NCBI RefSeq assembly: GCF_963678635.1
Contig: NC_087064.1
Span: 77,453,620 to 77,513,619 of the forward strand
Length of the DNA: 60,000 bases
Reading direction: 5' to 3'
Source of the DNA: Symsagittifera roscoffensis
Lineage: Eukaryota > Xenacoelomorpha > Acoela > Convolutidae
Made by a program: the position numbers and the translations under genes. This document shows, piece after piece, positions 11,844-22,828 of this stretch. The notes beneath the pieces are model-generated. The model worked only from the letters and a program-made list of their open reading frames with translations. It was not told the DNA's origin and did no database searches. Each line of letters starts with the position of its first letter. Position 1 is the stretch's first letter.

Positions 11844-14036
11844 TCAGAACGGAAATTGGCTATGTTCTGCATTGTCGTTCTCAGTAACAGTCCCTGATTT
11901 CAAACTCTCGCTGTTCGTTTTGGTGTCACCTAGAAACTCACTGCTTTCTAAACCCGAATTGGGCAAACTATCCGCATTATTGTCGCTATTAGCTGCTAGT
12001 TTCGCTCCATTTTCTTCATTCAGTAAAATTACTTGTTCGAAGTTTTTGTCCTCATTCGATAGCGTTTTATGCCTTTCGGGTACAGGTGAAAGATTGTCCT
12101 CGCCTGAAGGGCTTGCTATTTTGGAACCACCAGGACTTTCATGCTCGACTGTCGTGGAAGCAGAATGAATATAAGCACCACTTTTAACTGGGTTGTCTAA
12201 CGGTGAACCTTCGTGCGCTAACTTCGACTCAATTTCACCCTCATTTTGTGAGTCGGTTATTACATTTTCCGAGTCATTCTCGACTTTTCTGACCTCTAAA
12301 CCAGTTGATGTCGGGTTACACGACTCGGCGGTCGACGCAGCGTCGTCGTCTGTCACTCGTTCTTCTTCTTTTTGCGTATGCGACGTCACGATTGAACTCG
12401 CCACTGCTCGCGATAGATTCGTATTTCCGACTCGAGTACGAGCCATAATTGCTTCTAGTTTCGCTTTCCTCGCAGCTCGTTCCTCTTCCTCCTGTTTCCG
12501 TTGCTTTTCTAGCTCAGCCTCGCGAGCAATTCGTTCCCGCTCCATCTCCTCATTACGTAACTTAGCCTCGTTTTCAGCTTCGGTTTTAAGTCGTTCCTTT
12601 TCTCGTTCGGCCTCCATTTGTTTAATTCGCTCGGCCACTTTCAGTTCCCGCTCTCGGCGTTTTTTCTCTTCTCGCTCTTCTTCTGTTTCGCCATCGCGAG
12701 GACTGTTCTCAGTGGAGGACTTCGCGTCACTTTCCGAAACTACTTGAGAGGCATCTGCATTCTTCTCAACTTCAGACGATGCCGATTCAGTTTCAATAAC
12801 AGCATTATTTTCTTGCCCTGAATTTACTAAGTCTAAAGCTAAACTTTCACTCTTTTCTTCAGTTTCTTCTGGCTTCACAAGCAGTGCACTTTTTTCTGGT
12901 TCGTATGTAACTTTAAGCGCTTCATTTTCTTTCTTCATTTGGTTTTCGCGAGCCATTTTTCTCTTTTCCGCTAGTTTTTTCTTGAATTCTATTTCAGCGG
13001 CCGATACCTCTTTAGGCTCTGGAGCTTCTTCTGTCTTTGTCTGAGTAGGAGCCTTGGGTGTCGGCTCCACATCTGGTTTCGCAGCTTGGAATTTTCCTCC
13101 TGGTTTAGGCGTACTAGTTAAAGGCATCTTATGGGCAGGCTTCGAAGGTTTATCTTGAGGTTGCTTCACTTCACGCGGGGGGATCGGCTTCCTTTTCAAT
13201 GAAACTGACTGCGCGCGTCTAAATGTTGCTTTCTCGTTTTCAGTCACATAATCAACCTTTTTATCGACCGGGTTGCCAAATTTGACCTTGGATTCTGCAC
13301 TGGTTCTTAGAGAAGACGAAGCAGATACTGAACTTGCGGTACCGCTGGCTGATTTGCTACTCGAAGACACTACTCGCTGACTTTTTGATCTTGAAAGTGT
13401 TGACGCTGTTACACTCTGAGTCGGCCTACTAGTTGATTTAACTGGTCTCGGAGCCCCGTTTGAAAGCGCTTGCGCAGACCGGTATCTTGCACTTATCGAC
13501 CTCTGGACTGCGGAAGGTGCGGAGAATTCATTGGGAGGGGAAGGCATAGACATTCGGTTCCTGGCAACTCTGGAAGCATGTCCATTCTGATGCGATTCCT
13601 GGGCGTCACCGTTTGGAAGTACTCTTGGAGATTGGTTCGCTTGATTTCCCGTTCTCATACTCATGCTTCGCGGTAATGTGTGTCTTCTTTTCATCTTATC
13701 GGCCCTTTCTGAATTCTGTTCACTTCTTTGAATCGCAGATACTCGTTTCATTCGGTCATTTTCTTCTTTCTGCCTGCGATTCGCGCTTACTTGAGCAAGT
13801 CTTTCATTCAATCTTTCGGCCGCTTCCAACGCGCGCTTCTTCCGCTCATCAATCACAGCTTGTCTCCGATCTTCGACTAGAGTTAGCTTCTGAATCAGCT
13901 TTTCGTGTTTTTCCATGTCGCGCTGAGCTTTGCGTTCCAATACCATTCTTCGCCTTTCGTCCCCGTCAGTGAGACAGGGGGTCCCCTGAGCTCTCACATC
14001 CATCGGCGACTTTCCAACGATATTGCGCTCCGCCAT
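11844..14036 (-). CDS. MAP7: MAP7/ensconsin-like microtubule-associated protein
   Basis: An uninterrupted frame encodes about 730 residues. MAP7 proteins bind microtubules through an N-terminal charged helix and recruit kinesin-1 through a C-terminal helix. Both are visible: residues ~26-104 hold a Glu/Arg/Lys-rich helix beginning DERRRMVLERKAQRD, and residues ~451-537 hold the MAP7-type helix ending ARKAKLEAIMARTR. Between them lies a Ser/Thr/Pro-rich basic linker. The acidic C-terminal ~190 residues look disordered. ATG at 14036 is chosen for its ACCACAATGG context; an in-frame TAA upstream (about 14082) bounds the frame. A four-codon upstream ORF starts at 14067. The gene is intronless, unlike vertebrate MAP7 genes, so intron loss or a retrocopy is possible. 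Its 5' third is tandemly duplicated upstream. Confidence 0.85.
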   Translation of the reverse strand: MAERNIVGKSPMDVRAQGTPCLTDGDERRRMVLERKAQRDMEKHEKLIQKLTLVEDRRQAVIDERKKRALEAAERLNERLAQVSANRRQKEENDRMKRVSAIQRSEQNSERADKMKRRHTLPRSMSMRTGNQANQSPRVLPNGDAQESHQNGHASRVARNRMSMPSPPNEFSAPSAVQRSISARYRSAQALSNGAPRPVKSTSRPTQSVTASTLSRSKSQRVVSSSSKSASGTASSVSASSSLRTSAESKVKFGNPVDKKVDYVTENEKATFRRAQSVSLKRKPIPPREVKQPQDKPSKPAHKMPLTSTPKPGGKFQAAKPDVEPTPKAPTQTKTEEAPEPKEVSAAEIEFKKKLAEKRKMARENQMKKENEALKVTYEPEKSALLVKPEETEEKSESLALDLVNSGQENNAVIETESASSEVEKNADASQVVSESDAKSSTENSPRDGETEEEREEKKRRERELKVAERIKQMEAEREKERLKTEAENEAKLRNEEMERERIAREAELEKQRKQEEEERAARKAKLEAIMARTRVGNTNLSRAVASSIVTSHTQKEEERVTDDDAASTAESCNPTSTGLEVRKVENDSENVITDSQNEGEIESKLAHEGSPLDNPVKSGAYIHSASTTVEHESPGGSKIASPSGEDNLSPVPERHKTLSNEDKNFEQVILLNEENGAKLAANSDNNADSLPNSGLESSEFLGDTKTNSESLKSGTVTENDNAEHSQFPF

Positions 14037-15295
14037 TGTGGTGGACACTTTAGCCGACAAACATAAACGCGCACTCGTTTAACCAAGTTGATAGAATAAC
14101 AGATAGTTGAAGCCCCAAAAATTGAGATATCCCTAAATTGGACAATCGCAAAATCTAGATTTGAACTATTTGAGCTATTTCACCCATGATTTAAGTTGGT
14201 TGTATAAGGCAAGTCTGATATGAAGCAAAAACTAATCGATGTGTATGAATAATTTTCGGGAATAAATTTCCGAATCGATAAAGTTTCTCTTCAATTGACT
14301 TTCGTATAAACGCGAAAACTGCATTTAACAGTTGCGAGATAAACTTGCATGGGAAAATCTGAAACAGAGAAACAATGAAGAAAATTTGAAGGATTTCAAG
14401 TTACGTCACACAGAAAATTCATACCACTCCATTCGTTCTACAAAATAATCATTGTTTCAGAGAGCAATTCGCCCTCTATTGGCATTTGATCAAACCCGAA
14501 TTATGGGTTCCAAATTCCAAACAGCTAGCTAGTTACATTATATCTGCTGATAACCCTGTACATCTCAGGTCAGTTTACTTTCAAATAACTAGCTAGAATA
14601 GGTTAGTGACAAGATGGATGGATCAATATAGTTTGTGCAATGATTAGAACTTGCGAAGCATCTTCAACACAGACGAAAGAGCTTGGAATCAATTAGATTT
14701 CTGTAAAACATCGAGTTGAAATTCTGTACACAGAGGCTAAGCGGAGCTTCGCACTACTTGCGATTAAACAAACATAAAAAACATAAGTCGAAAAAATTAT
14801 CGAGTTGCTCGGAAAATCAATTTGATCGACCTTACAAAAAAAGTTTGACTAAATTTTCGAAAATTGAAAGTTTTTGAAAAACGGCCCCCTCTCAAGAAAA
14901 TTAGCAACATTGGAAAAAACTAGTTCTTCCAAAAAAATCAAATTTTCGCATGTCTCGATAGAGGTTCATTCTAGGCTAACATGCCAAATTTGAAAAATAA
15001 ATTAGCAACGGAAAAAAACTTACGAAGAGGAAATAAAGCCGGCAATCTTTGAGCAGACACAAGTTGAGCAGAAAAATATGATTTCATAAAAAATCTTTGC
15101 AATTTTAAGTCCCACTTGAGACTAGAATGATCAACACTTTCACGTAGAATGCTGCTGAGTTATTATTTGCAATGAAACTCGACTTTGCGAACATCGGATT
15201 CAGGCAATTGTACTGAAGGATTTTTTCTTGCACTCGGATCTAGAAAAATTTATATGAAAAACATCTTGGGATCGTAACTTAGTTATATACAGAAA
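14037..15295. other. 5' flank of the MAP7-like gene
   Basis: This is the presumed promoter region of the - strand gene and is duplicated almost unchanged at 17909-19167. An ACACAGAGGCTAAGCGGAGC repeat end begins at about 14731, followed by ~400 bp of its family sequence (AAAATTTTCGAAAATTG, GTTTTTGAAAAACGGCCCC). No coding exon seen. Confidence 0.5.
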
Positions 15296-15652
15296 CAGGG
15301 GCGGATTTAATAGGGGGGGGGGGCTCAGGGATTCGACTCTTTTGCCAATCAAAAAAGTCTCCCTTTTGATATTTTAATTGACATCCATATTAGGCCGACC
15401 AACCAAATTTTTTTTCTAAAGTCGCCGTTAGGTGCGCGCGCTGAAAAACTGCAATTTTTAGTCGAAATTTTCCAAAATGGCATTTTTGACCTGTTTTTTC
15501 AAAAATTTTTTTGTCAAATATGGTTTGTATAGTGTTCTGGGAGCGCTCGGAAAATCAATTTGATCGCCCTTACAAAAACGTTTGACAAAATTTTCGAAAA
15601 TTGAAAGTTTTTGAAAAACCGCCCCTCTCGAGAAAATCTTAGATCCGCCCTG
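15296..15652. mobile_element. hAT-type MITE, 357 bp
   Basis: The terminal inverted repeats are CAGGGGCGGATTTA at the left and AGATCCGCCCTG at the right. The 8-bp flanks TACAGAAA and CACAGAAA match at seven of eight positions, as expected for hAT insertion. The interior is non-coding with a long G run. The duplicated copy is cut at about 19330, inside this element. Confidence 0.8.
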
Positions 15653-16801
15653 CACAGAAAAGTAGCAGCACTTTGCTAGCTCAATGCAGGGAAAAACAAA
15701 AAAAAATAATTAGACAAATGCTTTGAAATAAAATCATTTTCAAACGTAAGACTACTCATTTCAAGGCAAAATGCTGAATGTCTGAGTGCCATTTAAGGTA
15801 CCTAAAAACACTGGAAAAAAATTGGTAGAAAAAGTGGACTGACTGTATAACACTACGCTCTTGAGCTTTCTTCTTTGAAATTCATACACCAACAACTGAT
15901 ATTTGAAATTGACTCTTGAGCACTTGCTAGTCAATCAGATTTCAGCTAGTAAAATAAACAAAAAATTGTTACATTTATAGATATTGGGATGAGTTAATTA
16001 AGCACAGCAACAGAGCTAACCAGGTTTTATACCTTTTCTGAAAAAAAAATTGTGTCACTCAGCGAACGGCCCTGCTTAGAATACAAAGAAATACGATACG
16101 AAAAGGGAAAAGAACACAATGTGAAATGTTTCACTGAAATGCTATTCAATCCAAACGAACTCCAATTGATGTTCACCGAACGATAGTAAATTCAGTTTTC
16201 AGAACACAAGCTAGTTTTCTATTTTTTGTTCCGACTTTCGAAGAAAACGGAATATTTATACTCGGTGTGTTTTTTATTCAGTCAATTTTCACCGATCGAA
16301 ATAATAAATTTCAGCAAAAATTTTTTAAATCCCATTGAAGATATTGAGTTCAAATGTAAAAAGATATTCACCTCCGATTATTTTTTGTTAAGTTCTTGGG
16401 GTTTGAAAATTGCCAAATTTGCCATGTTCTGGACTAAATTATGCGCCCTTAGAAGAGTTTATTCAGAATTCTGAGAGCGTAGCGCGAATTATTTATGCGT
16501 GGCGAATTATCCCGCACAACAAAATCGTTCCAAACTGAATTGAGGCTAGCTAATTGGTCGTATTTTTTTGTTGTCCAATATGTATAGGTTTTCAATATTT
16601 TCTTTTCCCAAAAACTATTCGATATTAATTAAGGGACAGTCGGAACATTCAAGGCTTTACCCTGATATACGAGCAGTCGCAGTCTTGTTTCTGCTATTTT
16701 ATATTTATTTAACACAGCTAGAAATAGCTTGAATTTGAGGCATCTTGGAACCTGAATTACCACTGAAAAATTTGCAATATGATACCACAATCAATTATAC
16801 A
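15653..16801. other. Single-copy part of the duplicated unit, no gene
   Basis: Most of this stretch (to 16725) is missing from the second copy of the tandem duplication. It contains a hairpin-ended element at 16226-16690. No exon recognised. Confidence 0.5.
16226..16690 (+). repeat. Interspersed element, TTCCGACTTTCG family
   Basis: Starts TTCCGACTTTCGAAGAAAAC, followed by CGGAATATTTATACTCGG. Ends AGTCGGAACATTC, AAGGCTTTACCCTGA and CGAGCAGTC, where AGGGCTTTGCCCT is a hairpin in better-preserved copies. The same ends flank 53433-53930, and an inverted partial copy lies at about 23540-23995. The short TIR (TTCCGAC/GTCGGAA) and absence of coding suggest a non-autonomous DNA element. Confidence 0.6.
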
Positions 16802-17125
16802 CAGGGGCGGATTTAGGGGGCGGACGCCCCTCCCTTAGGGATTCAACCCCTGCTGACCCAAAGGGTCCCCCCTTTGGTACTCTGTAAGAAATCCATTTTT
16901 GGCAGACCGACCCTATAATTTTTCTAAAGGCGCCTTTGGCGCCAATATATACTAATTTTGTGGGTAAGCGCGCGCCAAAAAAAACGCGATTTTTTGTCAA
17001 AAATTATCAAAAAGGCTTTTTTGCCCTGTTTTTTTTTGTGAATTTGCCTGCGGCGCTGAAAATTTGGCCAAAACAGCGTCTTTTTACTGCTTTAGGAGAG
17101 CTCGGAAAATCAATTTGGTCGACAT
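16802..17125. mobile_element. hAT-type MITE cut by the duplication junction
   Basis: Begins CAGGGGCGGATTTAGGGG and runs into the junction at 17125/17126, where MAP7 coding sequence starts abruptly. Its intact equivalent is at 19413-19822, so the right 80 bp were lost here when the tandem duplication formed. Confidence 0.85.
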
Positions 17126-17908
17126 AACCTTTTTATCGACCGGGTTGCCAAATTTGACCTTGGATTCTGCACTGGTTCTTAGAGAAGACGAAGCAGATAC
17201 TGAACTTGCGGTACCGCTGGCTGATTTGCTACTCGAAGACACTACTCGCTGACTTTTTGATCTTGAAAGTGTTGACGCTGTTACACTCTGAGTCGGCCTA
17301 CTAGTTGATTTAACTGGTCTCGGAGCCCCGTTTGAAAGCGCTTGCGCAGACCGGTATCTTGCACTTATCGACCTCTGGACTGCGGAAGGTGCGGAGAATT
17401 CATTGGGAGGGGAAGGCATAGACATTCGGTTCCTGGCTACTCTGGAAGCATGTCCATTCTGATGCGATTCCTGGGCGTCACCGTTTGGAAGTACTCTTGG
17501 AGATTGGTTCGCTTGATTTCCCGTTCTCATACTCATGCTTCGCGGTAATGTGTGTCTTCTTTTCATCTTATCGGCCCTTTCTGAATTCTGTTCACTTCTT
17601 TGAATCGCAGATACTCGTTTCATTCGGTCATTTTCTTCTTTCTGCCTGCGATTCGCGCTTACTTGAGCAAGTCTTTCATTCAATCTTTCGGCCGCTTCCA
17701 ACGCGCGCTTCTTCCGCTCATCAATCACAGCTTGTCTCCGATCTTCGACTAGAGTTAGCTTCTGAATCAGCTTTTCGTGTTTTTCCATGTCGCGCTGAGC
17801 TTTGCGTTCCAATACCATTCTTCGCCTTTCGTCCCCGTCAGTGAGACAGGGGGTCCCCTGAGCTCTCACATCCATCGGCGACTTTCCAACGATATTGCGC
17901 TCCGCCAT
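17126..17908 (-). pseudogene. MAP7: Truncated duplicate of the MAP7-like gene (5' third)
   Basis: Reproduces the first ~261 codons of the gene at 11844-14036, with start codon and upstream flank intact. It then crosses the duplication junction inside the GNPVDKKV region and reads into MITE sequence, adding 13 unrelated residues before a stop at 17084. It keeps the N-terminal charged helix but lacks the kinesin-recruiting C-terminal helix. It lies upstream of the intact gene with its own copy of the putative promoter, so it could be transcribed. The near-perfect coding identity shows no time for decay. Confidence 0.9.
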
Positions 17909-19330
17909 TGTGGTGGACACTTTAGCCGACAAACATAAACGCGCACTCGTTTAACCAAGTTGATAGAATAACAGATAGTTGAAGCCCCAAAAATTGAGAT
18001 ATCCCTAAATTGGACAATCGCAAAATCTAGATTTGAACTATTTGAGCTATTTCACCCATGATTTAAGTTGGTTGTATAAGGCAAGTCTGATATGAAGCAA
18101 AAACTAATCGATGTGTATGAATAATTTTCGGGAATAAATTTCCGAATCGATAAAGTTTCTCTTCAATTGACTTTCGTATAAACGCGAAAACTGCATTTAA
18201 CAGTTGCGAGATAAACTTGCATGGGAAAATCTGAAACAGAGAAACAATGAAGAAAATTTGAAGGATTTCAAGTTACGTCACACAGAAAATTCATACCACT
18301 CCATTCGTTCTACAAAATAATCATTGTTTCAGAGAGCAATTCGCCCTCTATTGGCATTTGATCAAACCCGAATTATGGGTTCCAAATTCCAAACAGCTAG
18401 CTAGTTACATTATATCTGCTGATAACCCTGTACATCTCAGGTCAGTTTACTTTCAAATAACTAGCTAGAATAGGTTAGTGACAAGATGGATGGATCAATA
18501 TAGTTTGTGCAATGATTAGAACTTGCGAAGCATCTTCAACACAGACGAAAGAGCTTGGAATCAATTAGATTTCTGTAAAACATCGAGTTGAAATTCTGTA
18601 CACAGAGGCTAAGCGGAGCTTCGCACTACTTGCGATTAAACAAACATAAAAAACATAAGTCGAAAAAATTATCGAGTTGCTCGGAAAATCAATTTGATCG
18701 ACCTTACAAAAAAAGTTTGACTAAATTTTCGAAAATTGAAAGTTTTTGAAAAACGGCCCCCTCTCAAGAAAATTAGCAACATTGGAAAAAACTAGTTCTT
18801 CCAAAAAAATCAAATTTTCGCATGTCTCGATAGAGGTTCATTCTAGGCTAACATGCCAAATTTGAAAAATAAATTAGCAACGGAAAAAAACTTACGAAGA
18901 GGAAATAAAGCCGGCAATCTTTGAGCAGACACAAGTTGAGCAGAAAAATATGATTTCATAAAAAATCTTTGCAATTTTAAGTCCCACTTGAGACTAGAAT
19001 GATCAACACTTTCACGTAGAATGCTGCTGAGTTATTATTTGCAATGAAACTCGACTTTGCGAACATCGGATTCAGGCAATTGTACTGAAGGATTTTTTCT
19101 TGCACTCGGATCTAGAAAAATTTATATGAAAAACATCTTGGGATCGTAACTTAGTTATATACAGAAACAGGGGCGGATTTAATAGGGGGGGGGGCTCAGG
19201 GATTCGACTCTTTTGCCAATCAAAAAAGTCTCCCTTTTGATATTTTAATTGACATCCATATTAGGCCGACCAACCAAATTTTTTTTCTAAAGTCGCCGTT
19301 AGGTGCGCGCGCTGAAAAACTGCAATTTTT
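17909..19330. repeat. Second copy of the MAP7-like 5' flank
   Basis: Near-identical to 14037-15458, including the repeat end at about 18603 and the left half of a hAT MITE (from about 19168). At 19330 it jumps to sequence matching 16726 onward, skipping 1.27 kb. The join shares only a 2-3-nt AG/TAG overlap. Confidence 0.88.
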
Positions 19331-19412
19331 AGAAATAGCTTGAATTTGAGGCATCTTGGAACCTGAATTACCACTGAAAAATTTGCAATATGATACCACA
19401 ATCAATTATACA

Positions 19413-19822
19413 CAGGGGCGGATTTAGGGGGGAGGGGGCGGACGCCCCTCCCTTAGGGATTCAACCCCTGCTGACCCAAAGGGTCCCCCCTTTGGTACTC
19501 TGTAAGAAATCCATTTTTGGCAGACCGACCCTATAATTTTTCTAAAGGCGCCTTTGGCGCCAATATATACTAATTTTGTGGGTAAGCGCGCGCCAAAAAA
19601 ACGCGATTTTTTGTCAAAAATTATCAAAAAGGCTTTTTTGCCCTGTTTTTTTTGTGAATTTGCCTGCGGCGCTGAAAATTTGGCCAAAACAGCGTCTTTT
19701 TACTGCTTTAGGAGAGCTCGGAAAATCAATTTGGTCGACATAAAAAAAGTGGTCAAAATTTCGAAAACTCGTTGAAAATCCGCCACCCCCCTCCCTTCGA
19801 GAAAATCCTAGATCCGCCCCTG
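19413..19822. mobile_element. hAT-type MITE, ~410 bp
   Basis: Left end CAGGGGCGGATTTAGGGG, right end CTAGATCCGCCCCTG, a good inverted pair. The left flank ATTATACA resembles ATTGTACA beginning 7 bp past the right end, so the insertion site may carry a small extra duplication. Non-coding. Confidence 0.8.
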
Positions 19823-20547
19823 ATTACTGATTGTACACAATACCACAATAATTTCGACAAAATATCTACAAATGACTTGAGAAAATTCAGGGCTCTTTTC
19901 CAGTTTCCCACGGCATTTTCCATGTCAGAAATGTTGTGAAATATTGTTCACCTGTTCACGCTGACACGTTTTAATACAGTTTATAACATGAAAAATCATT
20001 TTAAATAAGTTTTCATATATCAAGATTCCAAAAAAATCAAAGGGGGGACTGGAAAAGAGCCACATTCAGTTTTCAGCGACATCGAAGATAATTCCGTTTA
20101 CATCACTTATTTCAAGTAAGTCTAAAAAAAATGATTAAGCAAAAGTCAAAATAACACAGCCAAATGACAGTTGGAAAAGAGTAATGAACGCAAGTAAACC
20201 GGAAAAAAACGCGGACTTTGTTGAAAAATCTTATTGAATTTCAAAAAAAAAATAGATGCCCTTTAAGTTCTTTGAATTTTAGAACAATTTATGATTGGCG
20301 CTTTTTCGAAAACATTAACAACTTAAACTAGATCAATAGGTAAAGTTTTTATTTCGCTGGAAATCTTAAAATTAAATTCCACTTTCCAAACTAGAATTCA
20401 ATCACATTTTTTTTTGCGCCATTTCCACGTTTGTATTTATTTGGAGAGTGCTATTTACGTCACTGTCAGCAGATTAATTTCAACTGAACTCAAAAAGTGC
20501 ATATATACCCTAGTGCATTCATAAATGCATTAAAATGTATGAACGCA
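19823..20547. repeat. Intergenic DNA with an ACAGTTGGAAAAGAG repeat
   Basis: About 20165-20410 matches a dispersed family that starts ACAGTTGGAAAAGAGTNAATGAACGCAAGTAAAC and continues to a T-rich stretch with TTTCGCTGGAAATC. Other copies are near 29210, 35425, 41060, 45520 and 50130. No gene seen. Confidence 0.55.
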
Positions 20548-21345
20548 CTTTTTTGGCCTTTTGACCCAACTTACAGCACAATTTTTAAAAATAAAGTTTC
20601 GCACGATTTGGTAATGACCGCACTGATACCGTCGCTACACTGACGTCGCCCTGGCTGAGCAGGTTATGAAGTACGGGTTTGTACGTCTTCCTGATTGCGC
20701 TAACTGTTAGAATTGCCCACTGAGTTTTCAAATAGTAAAAACCAGGCGCTCTAATAAAGCTATGTTTTCCATGCTTCTCTAAAATTATCTGCTGTGCACA
20801 GTTTGAACTGACATTAGAAATCATCAAAAAACGGCAAACATTTAGTTTACAAATATCCTATGAATCAATGCAATAAAAAACATTTTAACTTCTGAGAATT
20901 TGGGGTCAGTAAAAATAAAAATTCTCTTTTGAAACAAGAAGCACAGAAAATTCCTTCAAATTATGAATTAAATTTTCGCGCCTCAAGCAAATATTTTAAA
21001 AAAGTTAAAAAAGCAGTTTATGGGAATTTTTTGAAAAATTTTGACCAAAAAAGTGCGTTTGGACCTCAAAACTAGCATATATTGCAAAAGTCGCCTTTAT
21101 TAAAACTTTAGGGTTATCAGCCAAAAATGGTTTTCTTAAAAAGTACAAAAGTTTTTTGGCTTTTTGACGAGGGTGGTCGGAACAAAATCTTATTGAAATT
21201 TAGCAGCAACATAAAATCTGAAACCCTCAGAGAAAAATTGAAAAAAAATCGGCTAATATCACAGTTAAATAATCAACAAAAGAAACAAGTTGCCTGAAAA
21301 ATAACTATGAGGGCTAAAGTTTTGTTCCAGATTAGCAGATAACTA
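20548..21345. repeat. Local tandem duplication, copy 1
   Basis: Begins TTTTTTGGCCTTTTGACCCA and ends with GCTAAAGTTTTGTTCCAG. It is repeated at 21629-22580 with only scattered differences. Short open frames in both copies (for example ending in RSLPNRAKLYF) are the same sequence twice and show no recognisable domain. Confidence 0.85.
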
Positions 21346-21628
21346 CAAATGTAAGCTAGTTTGACACAAAAGTTTGAAATATACCCAAATTCAACGGTCT
21401 TATTAGCTCTAACCAGAAGCTCATGATTTGCACTAGAACAAGCTACTTTGGTTGAAAGTAGTGGTCTGACCAAAAAATTAAAGAATGAACCGGCAGCTGG
21501 ATTGGGATCGCCGGTCTTCAGATTATTACGCACTTCCAGGGTGGCCACAGTGTCTGAAAAATCGTAGGCACTGATACTCGCACTGATAAAAATAAATGCC
21601 AGGCACTGATATTTTTCGAAAAACAGGC

Positions 21629-22580
21629 CTTTTTTGGCGTTTTGACCCAACTTACAGCACAATTTTAAAAAAATAAAGTTTCGCACGATTTGGTAATGAC
21701 CGCAATGATACCGTTGCTACACTGACGTCGCCCTGGCTGAGCAGGTTATGAAGTACGGGTTTGTACGTCTTCCTGATTCCGCTAACTGTTAGAATTGCCC
21801 ACTGAGTTTTCAAATAGTAAAAACCAGGCGCTCTAATAAAGCTATGTTTTCCATGCTTCTCTAAAATTATCTGCTGTGCACAGTTTGAACTGACATTAGA
21901 AATCATCAAAAAACGGAAAACATTTAGTTTACAAAATTTCCTATGAATCAATGCAATAAAAAAAACATTTTAACTTCTGAGAATTTAGGGTCAGTAAAAA
22001 TAAAAATTCTCTTTTGAAACAAGAAGCACAGAAAATTCCTACCAAAATAATTTTCAAAAATTGATGTTTCAAATTGTGTGGTTCAGGGGCGGATCTAGGA
22101 TTTTCTCGAGGGGGGGGGGGGCAAAAATTTTGTCGACCTTTTTTTAGGTCGACTAAATTGAGTCCCCGAGCGCGCGCTCTCAGAACACAAGCAATACGTA
22201 TTATGAATTAAATTTTCGCGCCTCAAGCAAATATTTAAAAAAAGTTAAAAAAGCAGTTTATGGGAATTTTTTTGAAAAATTTTGACCAAAAAAGTGCGTT
22301 TGGACCTCAAAACTAGCATATATTGCAGAAGGCGCCTTTATTAAAACTTTAAGGTTATCAGCCAAAAATGGTTTTCTTAAAAAGTACAAAAGTTTTTTTG
22401 GCTTTTTGACGAGGGTGGTCGGAACAAAATCTTATTGAAATTTAGCAGCAACATAAAATCTGAAACCCTCAGAGAAAAATTGAAAAAAATCGGCTAATAT
22501 CACAGTTAAATAATCAACAAAAGAAACAAGTTGCCTGAAAAATAACTATGAGGGCTAAAGTTTTGTTCCAGATTAGCAGA
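21629..22580. repeat. Local tandem duplication, copy 2, with an insertion
   Basis: Matches 20548-21345, but carries about 155 extra bp at 22040-22200. That insertion includes a fragment with a CAGGGGCGGATCTAGG hAT-type terminus (22084) and a G12 run. The intervening 285 bp (21346-21628) are unique. Confidence 0.85.
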
Positions 22581-22828
22581 TTACTAAAAATACTGTTACA
22601 GAGTAGCAAGCAGATTACAAGGTGCGAAAAGGCAAATGAGATGAGAGCTGTGCATAACTGAGACACGCGGTTGTTGATGGGGAAAAGTCACCGAGTGAGA
22701 AAGACTTGTTCTTAGCAAGTTTTAGATCACATTCGAAGGAGGCTTGCACTGCTGATTCTATTGTTTCTTCTGGCTAAAACGTTCGAAAAAGAAAAAAGAC
22801 TAACCGAGACACAAACTAAAAATCAAAT
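22581..22828. other. 3' flank of POP5
   Basis: Short spacer downstream of the POP5 stop codon. No feature recognised and no consensus AATAAA seen on the - strand here. Confidence 0.4.

Larger units (their letters stand above)
13254..17125. repeat. Tandem duplication, original unit (3.87 kb)
   Basis: The unit spans the first ~260 codons of the MAP7-like gene, its 5' flank and about 3 kb further. It is copied immediately to the right at a constant offset of 3872 bp through the coding part. I saw one substitution in the overlapping coding sequence (13566 A to 17438 T, synonymous Val). The second copy lacks 15453-16725. Identity above 99% implies a very recent event or an assembly artefact. Confidence 0.9.

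Noticed and set aside
12193-12747. 184-codon + strand frame over the MAP7-like gene
   Set aside because: Antisense shadow of the charged-helix coding region; Ser-rich translation is the complement of Glu/Arg codons.
21273-21686. 137-codon open frame (- strand) in the duplicated region
   Set aside because: It spans the unique spacer and the start of duplication copy 2, has no recognisable domain and no supporting splice signals. Treated as chance.
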